DNA from: Chlorobium sp.
GTDB taxonomy: Bacteria; Bacteroidota; Chlorobiia; Chlorobiales; Chlorobiaceae
Reading direction: 5' to 3'
Length of the DNA stretch: 64,000 nt
NCBI GenBank assembly: GCA_005843825.1
Contig: SZXX01000027.1
Location: 1-64,000 of the forward strand
In this document: positions 57,171 to 64,000 of the stretch, one piece after another
Layout: the number at the start of each line of letters is the position of its first letter
Numbering within the stretch: position 1 is the first letter of the stretch
Notes under the pieces: model-generated
Database searches by the model: none
Told to the model about the DNA's origin: nothing
Seen by the model: the letters and a program-made list of their open reading frames with translations, nothing else
Translations under genes and position numbers: made by a program

Positions 57171-57490
57171 GATGGTTAAAGGCATGGTTTTATTTGGTTT
57201 TATATCCTGAATTATTTACCAAAAAACAAATAAAGGGGGTAAAAAAATCCTGACTTCGCCACATAAGCTAAATTCTCAGGTCAGCCGGCTTGTTCCTGCA
57301 GGTACCCGGACAAACTCTTTAACTCGTTTTGTTGGGGTTCAGGAATCACCCCAACCTACATAGGTGCATTGAAGGGCGTGTCGTTTTATTGGCGGGGAAG
57401 GAGGGGAGACGATAGACCCTCAGGAGTTCGGGGTGACTGAAAAAGTTACTTGCAGGTTCGCACCGGGTTGAACTTCAGGGGAAAGGGGCG
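57171..57490. other. Intergenic region with a vapC fragment and a dispersed hairpin
   Basis: About 320 bases. GGTACCCGGACAAACTCTTT at 57300 repeats the 3' coding end of the vapC gene at 57524, so a second vapC tail once lay here. GTTGGGGTTCAGGAATCACC at about 57332 is the same hairpin as inside the 51.4-kb MITE-like element. No gene is seen. Confidence 0.6.
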
Positions 57491-57895
57491 TTACAGATTT
57501 ACCCAATTTTCAATCTGTAACGCCGGTACCCGGACAAACTCTTTAACATTGTTTGTAACAAGAATCAATCCTTCACTGCGGGCATGCGCCGCAATATGAA
57601 CATCGTTTACGCCAATCTGTTTCCCTGCTTTTGCAAGAACCGCGCGAATAGTGCCGTAATGCTGAGATGCTTTCATCCCATAAGGCAACACCTCTAATCT
57701 GCAGCAAAAATCATCTATGGCAGCAAGGTTTCTGCTGACATTACTACTCTTCTCGGCGCCATATATTAATTCTGATAACGTAATAGCTGAAATAGCCATA
57801 CGATCCGCATTCTTATTAAACACATCCAACACCTCTCTTGGGCGACGCTTCATCGTATAAGTAACAATGTTGGTATCAAGGAGGTAGCGCAGCAT
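57491..57895 (-). CDS. vapC: VapC-type PIN-domain toxin
   Basis: The 134-aa PIN protein starts MLRYLLDTNIVTYTMK with the first acidic residue of the site, has ITLSELIYGAEKS near residue 40 with the second, and QIGVNDVHIAAHARS near residue 93 with the third. It is an RNase toxin. The start overlaps the vapB stop (TAATG), the usual arrangement. Confidence 0.93.
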   Translation of the reverse strand: MLRYLLDTNIVTYTMKRRPREVLDVFNKNADRMAISAITLSELIYGAEKSSNVSRNLAAIDDFCCRLEVLPYGMKASQHYGTIRAVLAKAGKQIGVNDVHIAAHARSEGLILVTNNVKEFVRVPALQIENWVNL

Positions 57896-58128
57896 TATAA
57901 TGCCTCGCGCTCTTCCTGTTCCTGTGTATCACGTTCTACCATAAAGTCGTCAGTAACCGTCAGCTCTCCCTGGAAAAAACTATCCCATGTCTGCCCGGCT
58001 GGAGAAATTATTCTCTCATTGCCTTTAGCTCGAATATTTACTTTTTTAACGTTTTCAGGCAAACGCAGTTCAGCTGGCAACCTGACAGCTTGAGAACGGT
58101 TATTCGTAAAGACGGTGCTGATAGCCAT
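57895..58128 (-). CDS. vapB: VapB-type antitoxin
   Basis: Start MAISTVFTNNRSQAVRLP gives 77 aa and a SpoVT/AbrB-type N-terminus, the DNA-binding half. The C-terminus (TVTDDFMVERD) is acidic and would wrap around VapC. It is translationally coupled to vapC. Longer starts upstream lack family support. Confidence 0.9.
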   Translation of the reverse strand: MAISTVFTNNRSQAVRLPAELRLPENVKKVNIRAKGNERIISPAGQTWDSFFQGELTVTDDFMVERDTQEQEEREAL

Positions 58129-58265
58129 AGTAATTGAGTATAAAGAATTGGATATACCATGTATATATAGCAAATAATAACTCCAAAAACAATGGTTCTT
58201 TAAAAGGCATTAAGCACTCTCTTACGGGGCCTTGACAGCAAGCATCTCGATGATGGGCGAGTGCT

Positions 58266-58721
58266 TTATTGGCGGGTTTTCCACCAGTCGTCCCCGTAAT
58301 TGTAGAAAAGCTCTTCACCCTTCCGGATATTTCGGAGGGCATAGAGGATCATTTCCGGGCCAAGGGAGCTCTCTTCACGATAGTAAGCGACATTGGGGGT
58401 TGAAGAGTGGTTGAAGAGCATGCCGTAGCCCATAACCACAAGCCGGTCGGTTTCAACATTGCCGTAGAATACGTAGTTGACCAGCTCGCCGCCTATATCT
58501 CGATCAGTGACCTCAATGGCAGGACATCGCTCGATAATAGCTTCCGCTTTGATGTTTTGCGCTGCAAAGGCACCCCTTCCGCTGACGGTTGAAGCGCTGA
58601 TCACGACTGCTCCTCTTTTGATGGACGGACGTTTTACTTTGAGAAAAATGCCGATGGCAATACCAGCCGCCAGACCTGAGATGAGGCAGAGAGAAGTGAT
58701 GACGATAAGGTTTGGTTCCAT
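58266..58721 (-). CDS. Membrane-anchored SET-domain protein
   Basis: The 151-aa protein has one N-terminal membrane helix (LIVITSLCLISGLAAGIAIG) and a compact SET domain: GRGAFAAQNIKAEAIIE near residue 48, GYGMLFNHSSTPN near 98 (the NHS motif of SAM binding) and KGEELFYNYGDDWW near 137. SET enzymes methylate lysines. No pre- or post-SET cysteines are seen. The substrate in this organism is unknown. Confidence 0.85.
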   Translation of the reverse strand: MEPNLIVITSLCLISGLAAGIAIGIFLKVKRPSIKRGAVVISASTVSGRGAFAAQNIKAEAIIERCPAIEVTDRDIGGELVNYVFYGNVETDRLVVMGYGMLFNHSSTPNVAYYREESSLGPEMILYALRNIRKGEELFYNYGDDWWKTRQ

Positions 58722-58952
58722 TGGGTTATTCTAAAGGTCAGATGCTCTCATGGCTGTGACAGCAAAATGTAACAATTTCTTTGATTTTAGCCTTTAGGGA
58801 TGATGGCTTGTTGGTGATTAATCGGAATGATGGATATGAGTTGTTTTATCGAGCCAAATATTGCCTTATGTTACGAGCAGAGACAAAATGGTATGAACAT
58901 TTTCGTTAACTGAATTGGAGTTGCTATCGTTATTCAACAACGCCCTCTATCG
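58722..58952. promoter_or_regulatory. Divergent promoter region
   Basis: About 230 bases between the SET gene and the flavoprotein gene, transcribed in opposite directions. No distinctive box can be placed. A GGAG at 58917 precedes the flavoprotein start. Confidence 0.4.
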
Positions 58953-60251
58953 GTGGTTATTATTGGTGGGGGAGCAGCAGGGATGCTGGCAGCTATTGGC
59001 GCTCGACGGGGTGCTGAGGGTGCGGGTATTGAGTGTTCCATAACGATTTTTGAACGTAATGCCCGGACGGGCACGAAAATCAGGATATCAGGGGGAGGGA
59101 AGTGTAATGTGACCCATCAGGGGACTCCTGCTGAACTGCTTGAAGCGGGGTTTCTTCGCATCAATGAACAGCGTTTTCTGCGGAACGCTCTTTACGGGTT
59201 TTCAAACAATGATCTTCTTGAACTCCTGCATTCGCGGGGAGTTGTAACTGAAGTCAGACCGGACGGGAAGGTGTTTCCTTTAAGCGAAGACGCCTCTTCT
59301 GTAGCCATGGCTTTTGAGGAGTTGCTGAAGGAGTTGTCGGTTCAGCTGATCTCTTCCTGCAGGGTAAAGAGTGTTGAGCGAAAGGATGGGTCGTTTATGA
59401 TCACTACAACCGGTGAGCCATTGAGTGCGGATGTTGTTATTCTTGCTACAGGCGGGGTCTCGTACTCAAAAACAGGCACAACGGGTGACGGTCTTGTGAT
59501 TGCCCGAAAGCTTGGACATTCAATTAAAGAACCTTCGGCAGCGCTGGGACCGGTTTTTACCCAGAAGGCACCTCCTGCATCTCTTTCTGGAGTATCGCTG
59601 CGTTCGGCAGGCCTGGTTGTGTCTGCCGGAGGGAAGAGTATTGAACGACGCGGTGACCTGCTTTTTACGCATCGCGGTTTCAGCGGCCCTGCTGCATTGT
59701 CGCTGTCGCGCGATATTGCAGAGCTGTGCCGTGAGTTTGGCAGTGCATCTCTCTTTGCTGATCTTTTTCCTGAGCACACTCCAGCTGAGCTTGATCAACT
59801 GCTTCTTTTGCATGCACGAAAACATGGAGCACAGATGGTTCGAAAGTTTTTGCAGACATGCCCGATTGCTCCTCTCAAGAAGGGATTCGGAGAGGCACCG
59901 CATGGTACAATACCCACCGCTCTTGTTCCTTATATTATCCGGCACTCTCTTCTTGAAATCGACATAACATGGAGTGGTCTGCACAAAGAGCTGAGGAAGT
60001 CGCTGCTTGAGGTGCTGAAAAGGTTTCCACTTGGAACTGTTCGTGCTGTACCGCTTGATCAGGGTGAAGTATCTGCCGGTGGCGTTTCCCTTGGAGAGGT
60101 TAATCCGAAAACCATGGAGTCAAGGATTGTTCCCGGGCTTTTTCTATGCGGAGAAGTGCTCGACTATGCCGGCGAAATTGGAGGTTATAATCTCCAGGCG
60201 GCATTTTCAACCGGATGGATGGCAGGGTTCAATGCAGTGAAAAAGTGCTGA
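58953..60251 (+). CDS. BaiN/HI0933-type FAD-dependent oxidoreductase
   Basis: The 432-aa protein opens with the FAD-binding VIIGGGAAGMLAA, then IRISGGGKCNVTH near residue 50, VILATGGVSYSKTGTTGDG near 165 and a C-terminal FLCGEVLDYAGEIGGYNLQAA. This is the HI0933/BaiN family of flavoproteins, with reductase or dehydrogenase activity on unknown substrates. The GTG start has no ribosome site; a GGAG lies instead 11 bases upstream of an in-frame ATT at 58932 (IQQRPLS), a possible true start. Confidence 0.88.
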   Translation: MVIIGGGAAGMLAAIGARRGAEGAGIECSITIFERNARTGTKIRISGGGKCNVTHQGTPAELLEAGFLRINEQRFLRNALYGFSNNDLLELLHSRGVVTEVRPDGKVFPLSEDASSVAMAFEELLKELSVQLISSCRVKSVERKDGSFMITTTGEPLSADVVILATGGVSYSKTGTTGDGLVIARKLGHSIKEPSAALGPVFTQKAPPASLSGVSLRSAGLVVSAGGKSIERRGDLLFTHRGFSGPAALSLSRDIAELCREFGSASLFADLFPEHTPAELDQLLLLHARKHGAQMVRKFLQTCPIAPLKKGFGEAPHGTIPTALVPYIIRHSLLEIDITWSGLHKELRKSLLEVLKRFPLGTVRAVPLDQGEVSAGGVSLGEVNPKTMESRIVPGLFLCGEVLDYAGEIGGYNLQAAFSTGWMAGFNAVKKC

Positions 60252-60473
60252 GGGCCGAGTGCTGAGACGTGAGTGAAGGGAGTTGGCAGTTGGCAAAGGA
60301 AGATTCGGGAAATAGGGCTTATGGGACTCATGGGACCTATAGGACTTATAAAGGATGAGGTTGGCAGTCAAGAGTTAAGGGAAAAAATTCCGGGTACTGA
60401 AAGGAGTCTTTTCAATTCAGCACCCTGAACTTTTCTTCCTGCCAACTGCCAACTGCCAACTGCCAACTGCCTC
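60252..60473. repeat. Low-complexity intergenic repeats
   Basis: Four and a half copies of GCCAACT run from 60440 to 60471. Their complement appears in GAGTTGGCAGTTGGCA at 60281, so the two ends could pair. Between lie loose GGGACTTA/TGGGACTCA motifs. No gene is seen. Confidence 0.65.
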
Positions 60474-61406
60474 TCACGAGCAGGAATAAGCCGGCTCTTT
60501 TGTGGCGAGATCCATTTTTCTTAGTTCAAATCTGGTGTGTTCGAGGTCGAAGGTGAATTTCGGGTTGTCGTGAAACATTACCAGTTTCTTGTCGAATCTC
60601 ACTTTCATGGGGATGCTCACCTTACGCTCATCGCCACAGACGTTGTTTTTAACACCGGGATGAAAAAGTTCGGCTTCCTGTTCCTTGACGGTGACATGCA
60701 CTGCATGATCGACGGTACTGAGCGCCTCAATTGAGCCATCTTCAGAGAGCTGAACAGAGTTGATGTCGCCGTGTATCCCGTTCGGTTCGTTATCCCAGGA
60801 GGTTATGACGCCTATCGGGGTAGAAATATCTATTTTTTTCTGAGGCTCAAACGAGCGGATTGCTCCTGATTCATAGAAAGCCAAGCCTTTACGTACGATT
60901 ATCTCACCCATCGGGGTTGTAACCGTAAGGGTCTGTCCAGGCCATAGGGTTATACTTTTCAATGCACCGCTTTCGTAGAACTGAAGACCGATCAGCTTGG
61001 CTGTCAGTGTTCCAACCGGTGAGTTGAAGGTGATGTCATCGGCAAGGGCGAATTCGTTTTTCCATGACCAGAAACCGCTCAATTTGCCGTCGAGCGAAAA
61101 TATTCTTTTGATGCTCCCATTTTTATGAAAGGTAACCAGCTCAGCAGGAATGCTGCCAACCGGTGTTTCAAGCATGGTTTGCGACTGCAGGGCAATGGAT
61201 TTCAACGAACCATCCTTGTAGAAATACATCGGCTTGACTGAGCGTCGTCCCATGTCTTCGGCTTCATATTGCGGAACAAGAGTTCCGTAAGGGGTTTTGA
61301 GGCTGTTTGGTTCAGTTACAAGACAGCCATCCGTCTTGCCGTTTGAAAAGAGGCTGCGGAATTCCACTCCTGAAAGGTCGCCGTATATTGTGCTGACTGT
61401 AGTCAT
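60474..61406 (-). CDS. Hypothetical protein with MORN-like repeats
   Basis: Start MTTVSTIYGDLSGVEF gives 310 aa. About four repeats alternate a TPxGxIxAxL strand pair with F(Y/H)xxGS(L/I)KSI, for example MYFYKDGSLKSIALQ, VTFHKNGSIKRIF and LQFYESGALKSITL. This is a toxin-antitoxin-wingless, beta-sheet surface-like protein of unknown role, cytoplasmic by absence of a signal. I do not recognise a named family beyond the repeat type. Confidence 0.72.
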   Translation of the reverse strand: MTTVSTIYGDLSGVEFRSLFSNGKTDGCLVTEPNSLKTPYGTLVPQYEAEDMGRRSVKPMYFYKDGSLKSIALQSQTMLETPVGSIPAELVTFHKNGSIKRIFSLDGKLSGFWSWKNEFALADDITFNSPVGTLTAKLIGLQFYESGALKSITLWPGQTLTVTTPMGEIIVRKGLAFYESGAIRSFEPQKKIDISTPIGVITSWDNEPNGIHGDINSVQLSEDGSIEALSTVDHAVHVTVKEQEAELFHPGVKNNVCGDERKVSIPMKVRFDKKLVMFHDNPKFTFDLEHTRFELRKMDLATKEPAYSCS

Positions 61407-61592
61407 GATTATTGCATTTATTGATGTGTTGAACAAGCCTGCCCACTTATATCATGGCAATAACCGTGCCGACAATATTTATCCTATTTTAAGTGATTTT
61501 AAAATAATCAGTTAATAATTTCCAGCGTATAATATGTCTTTACGGAATACGCACAAATTGGTGGGAATCGGAGGGTGATCTACATTATGGTA
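61407..61592. other. Short intergenic region
   Basis: About 185 bases carrying the promoter of the repeat protein on the minus strand. Nothing specific is recognised. Confidence 0.35.
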
Positions 61593-61627
61593 GGAAAAAG
61601 CCACAGAGTCTTTTGAGACCCTGTGGC
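61593..61627 (-). terminator. Rho-independent terminator of the DinB-family gene
   Basis: On the minus strand GCCACAGGGTCT pairs with AGACTCTGTGGC (one G-T pair), followed by TTTTTCC. It is 15 bases past the stop codon. Confidence 0.8.
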
Positions 61628-61641
61628 AGAATAGAGTGCTT

Positions 61642-62166
61642 TTATTTACCGTAGAGATGCATTGTATTGACCGGCTTTCCCTGCAGTTTCAGGTAGTAGA
61701 AAAGCTGTGCCTTGTGCTGATTAAAATGATCAATCATGCCGAGCAGGCGTTTTCCAAGGTTGACAGGTGTCGGGTCCCACGGTGCCGAAACTTGTTTTGT
61801 GGAAAGATCTTCTTCGCTGCAGAGTTTGATAGAGTCCAGTGCAAGCTTTCTATCGGCTGTTAGCTTTTCAAGCGCTTCTTCAATAGAGTTTACAGCTTGA
61901 AGCTTCTCAGCCGGGGGAAGCTTTGATTCAGTTTTTTTGTCATTCATATCACTGTGAGCAGGCATTGCCCATTGGCCTGTAGTAAAACCTTTTATTGGCA
62001 CTCCGCAGGACTGGCTGATGTGAAAGAGCAGTTGTCCTGTGGTCATCCAGTTATTGGTTTCAGACGGTTTCCATGCAAGATCTTTCTGGTCAAGAAGCTT
62101 TACAAGACGTTCGGTGACGGTAAAGGTTTCGGTGATTTGTTGTTCTAACAGTTCATGCCAGTTCAT
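61642..62166 (-). CDS. DinB-family protein
   Basis: The 174-aa four-helix protein has the metal histidines of the DinB fold in LLFHISQS near residue 50 and in DHFNQHKAQLFYYLKLQ near residue 148. The last of these is the most diagnostic DinB feature. These proteins include thiol transferases; the substrate here is unknown. It is closed by a strong terminator. Confidence 0.88.
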   Translation of the reverse strand: MNWHELLEQQITETFTVTERLVKLLDQKDLAWKPSETNNWMTTGQLLFHISQSCGVPIKGFTTGQWAMPAHSDMNDKKTESKLPPAEKLQAVNSIEEALEKLTADRKLALDSIKLCSEEDLSTKQVSAPWDPTPVNLGKRLLGMIDHFNQHKAQLFYYLKLQGKPVNTMHLYGK

Positions 62167-62217
62167 ATTTAGCGATGTTAAATGTTTTAATGATGTAGAG
62201 GCGCTGTTCAGGCTCTC

Positions 62218-62490
62218 TTATTTGAATTTTGCTTTGGCTTTTCTGAATGCTTTTTTCAGATCGTTCATGGCCATTTCAGCGCCATATTTTACTTCATGCC
62301 AGGCATCCTCACTACTGTGAATGAGAACTGTTGTTTTCTCTGAGGCATGCTCCCGCTGCTTTTTCAACTCGTCGATGCGCTGATGAAGGGTTTTTGTGAT
62401 TTTTTCAGCTTGTTTCTCCAGCTTCGCGATATCTTTGTCCCACGTTCTGAGCGTTCGGCTGAAGTTGTCGATGTAGGTTTTCCGGTTCAT
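62218..62490 (-). CDS. Small coiled-coil protein
   Basis: A 90-aa charged helical protein: MNRKTYIDNFSRTLRTWDKD, then a heptad-like KITKTLHQRIDELKKQREH and a Lys-rich tail FRKAKAKFK. The composition fits a coiled-coil structural or nucleoid-associated protein. No named family is claimed. It lies between the DinB and DUF2141 genes on the same strand. Confidence 0.75.
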   Translation of the reverse strand: MNRKTYIDNFSRTLRTWDKDIAKLEKQAEKITKTLHQRIDELKKQREHASEKTTVLIHSSEDAWHEVKYGAEMAMNDLKKAFRKAKAKFK

Positions 62491-62628
62491 GGTGCATTCT
62501 TTTATAGTGTTTGCTCATGAGTTAGTCTGATGCGTCAGACAATAACAACCGGCTTACTCCTTTATTTGTTCGTTTTTTCTTAGAAGCAGAATATGCGACT
62601 CGATTATTGAGTTACATATGAGCACTAT

Positions 62629-63120
62629 TTACTTTTTGAACAAATATCTTGTGGTGATGGTCAGTTCAAGCTGTTTGGCGTTCAGGGTAAAAACTGAATC
62701 GTTGAATTTGGGGCCGCCCATTCCGATTTTTGGGTTGGTGGATATGCCGCATCCCTCTTTGGGCATGCCGAGCCAGTTTTTGTCCATTTTGCCGTTACCG
62801 TTTTCATCGTGCAGGGTGCTAATGGCGTAGGTGCCGTAGGGAACGTTTTCAAAGACAAAAGTATCCTCGGTGCTGGTAACTTTTTTAACAAGTGTGGAGT
62901 AGGAGATTTCTGGGGTATCGGGGAACCCTTTTTTCGATGCGTAGAGTGACGCACCAAGCATACCCTCAAGGCTTCTCAGCTCTGTTATGTGAACAATGAT
63001 TTTTCCGGTCTGACTGGGGTCAACAGGTGTTTGAGGAACATTTTCGGCCATAAGCGGGGCAGTAGCACCAATAAAGAGTGTGAGGAGAAGGGTTAGGAGT
63101 GATTTCATGGTTGTAAACAT
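62629..63120 (-). CDS. Secreted DUF2141 protein
   Basis: Start MFTTMKSLLTL is chosen, giving 163 aa with a signal peptide (LLTLLLTLFIGATAP, cleaved near LMAEN). The mature part has the DUF2141 motifs SLYASKKGFPD, VPYGTYAISTLHDENGNGKMD and a final strand ELTITTRYLFK. It is a beta-sandwich of unknown role, exported to the periplasm. Confidence 0.88.
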   Translation of the reverse strand: MFTTMKSLLTLLLTLFIGATAPLMAENVPQTPVDPSQTGKIIVHITELRSLEGMLGASLYASKKGFPDTPEISYSTLVKKVTSTEDTFVFENVPYGTYAISTLHDENGNGKMDKNWLGMPKEGCGISTNPKIGMGGPKFNDSVFTLNAKQLELTITTRYLFKK

Positions 63121-63413
63121 TCTTTTTGGGTTTCTGTGAGATCGGTGTTCTTGATTTTTGTTTTTCCGCTTTGGCCTATTGAGCAATATCGATATTCCGA
63201 AATTCCCTTACAAGGGTTGGCAGGAAGTTCCCATGATAGCTTCCTGTCAGAATAGAATTTCAAGGTTACCCCTTCGTTACGTATCTTCCTTTCTGGATAG
63301 TATCTATTGGGTTGTAGTATCTTCAGTTTCTTTACCTCACTCGTATCAACTCAGTGTGAACTATCAGTGTAACTTTCAAGAGCTTCGGCAGCAATGGGGA
63401 GCTTGTCACGAAA
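63121..63413. promoter_or_regulatory. Divergent promoter region before the polyprenyl synthase
   Basis: About 290 bases between two divergent genes. ORF 63158-63463 on the plus strand has no domain and runs into the next gene out of frame, so it is not called. No clear promoter boxes were placed. Confidence 0.35.
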
Positions 63414-64000
63414 ATGTCTGGGAAATTGGTGAATATCAAGGATGTTACGTTATCGGTAGCTGATGATGTGGAGGTTTTTCAGCGCAAGTACAAAGAGGTG
63501 CTTCATGCCCAGAATACTCTGGTCGACAAGGTTACCCGCTATGTATTGCGGCAGCAGGGAAAACAGATTCGTCCGGTACTGGTCATGCTTTCTGCTAAAA
63601 TTTGTGGAGGGGTGACAGAGTCCAGTTATCGTGCAGCAATCATGGTTGAGTTGCTGCATTCAGCCACACTGATTCATGATGATGTTGTGGATAGCGCTGA
63701 GATGAGGCGGGGTATCGCTTCGATTAATGCTTTGTGGAAAAACAAGATATCGGTACTTATAGGAGATTATCTGCTTTCCAAGGGTCTGTTGTATTCTCTT
63801 GAATTCAAGGATTATGGTTTTTTACATATGGTTTCGGAAGCGGTACGCCGGATGAGTGAGGGAGAAATTCTTCAGATCCAGAAAACCCGCAGCTTGGATA
63901 TTTCAGAAGAGGATTATTTGAGTGTCATTTCAGACAAGACGGCTTCACTGATTTCTTCGGCTTGTGCAATGGGTGCGATGAGTGCTACAACTGATGAGGG
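63414..64000 (+). CDS. Polyprenyl diphosphate synthase, 5' part (runs off the window)
   Basis: Missed by the ORF track because it is open at the edge. From ATG 63414 (MSGKLVNIKDV) the visible 195 residues include GKQIRPVLVMLSAK and the first aspartate-rich motif LIHDDVVDSAEMRRG. Trans-isoprenyl synthases of this type make the side chain of quinones. The second aspartate motif lies beyond the window. A GGGAG is 13 bases upstream. Confidence 0.93.
   Translation, partial: MSGKLVNIKDVTLSVADDVEVFQRKYKEVLHAQNTLVDKVTRYVLRQQGKQIRPVLVMLSAKICGGVTESSYRAAIMVELLHSATLIHDDVVDSAEMRRGIASINALWKNKISVLIGDYLLSKGLLYSLEFKDYGFLHMVSEAVRRMSEGEILQIQKTRSLDISEEDYLSVISDKTASLISSACAMGAMSATTDE

Noticed and set aside
62524-62540. 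Hairpin GTCTGATGCGTCAGAC as a terminator
   Set aside because: No T tract follows on either strand.
63158-63463. 101-codon plus-strand ORF before the polyprenyl synthase
   Set aside because: It overlaps the synthase start out of frame and has no domain; the gap is more likely a divergent promoter region.

Overview
The window looks like the chromosome of a green sulfur bacterium (Chlorobiaceae, Chlorobium/Pelodictyon type). This is an inference from gene content: a riboswitch-controlled cobamide locus with BluB, CobQ, CobD, CbiB, CobO, BtuCD, CobU, CobT and CobS and an AP-endonuclease-fold CbiR candidate; frequent weak Shine-Dalgarno sites; and REP-type repeats with a RAYT transposase. No database search was possible, so the taxon is not proven.

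Layout. Bases 1-7.7 kb are minus-strand housekeeping: the 5' part of amt, purB, a tRNA nucleotidyltransferase, a Gfo/Idh oxidoreductase, an MFS exporter, a BtuF-like lipoprotein and a Nudix hydrolase. Bases 7.8-15.7 kb are an accessory block: a RelE/HigB-like toxin with an XRE antitoxin, a toxin-less copy of that antitoxin, a Fic protein, a KilA-N protein, an operon of RhuM-Doc fusion, UmuD and SRAP peptidase, and two small unknowns. Bases 16.0-30 kb are the main defence locus: a 1757-aa YprA/DUF1998 helicase with a nuclease-like tail, an SNF2 helicase and a 1292-aa Eco57I-type adenine methylase. Two AT-rich genes follow, a class III cyclase-like protein and a PD-(D/E)XK-like nuclease. Bases 30-37 kb are a decay zone: a DUF262-HNH gene with a nonsense codon, several more pseudogenes, an unknown two-gene cassette, and an IS1634-type insertion sequence flanked by an unusually long 73-bp direct repeat.

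Bases 37.0-54.2 kb hold the cobamide locus. A cobalamin riboswitch precedes a BtuB-like receptor and bluB-cobQ-cobD-cbiB; then come a RAYT/REP cluster, cobO-btuC-btuD-cbiR, an atypical Nramp transporter, a cupredoxin, and cobU-cobT-cobS. Together they describe import of corrinoids, probable removal of the wrong lower ligand, and rebuilding with dimethylbenzimidazole. Bases 54.3-64 kb are ordinary chromosome: peroxiredoxin, CorA, a MauE/DoxX protein with a rhodanese, VapBC, a SET-domain protein, a BaiN/HI0933-type flavoprotein, small unknowns, DinB, a DUF2141 protein and the start of a polyprenyl synthase.

The most promising undescribed biology is the 16-30 kb locus. It resembles class 1 DISARM, but with the helicase and DUF1998 modules fused into one protein, no phospholipase D gene, a methylase whose specificity segment looks exchanged, and a cyclase-nuclease pair attached downstream.
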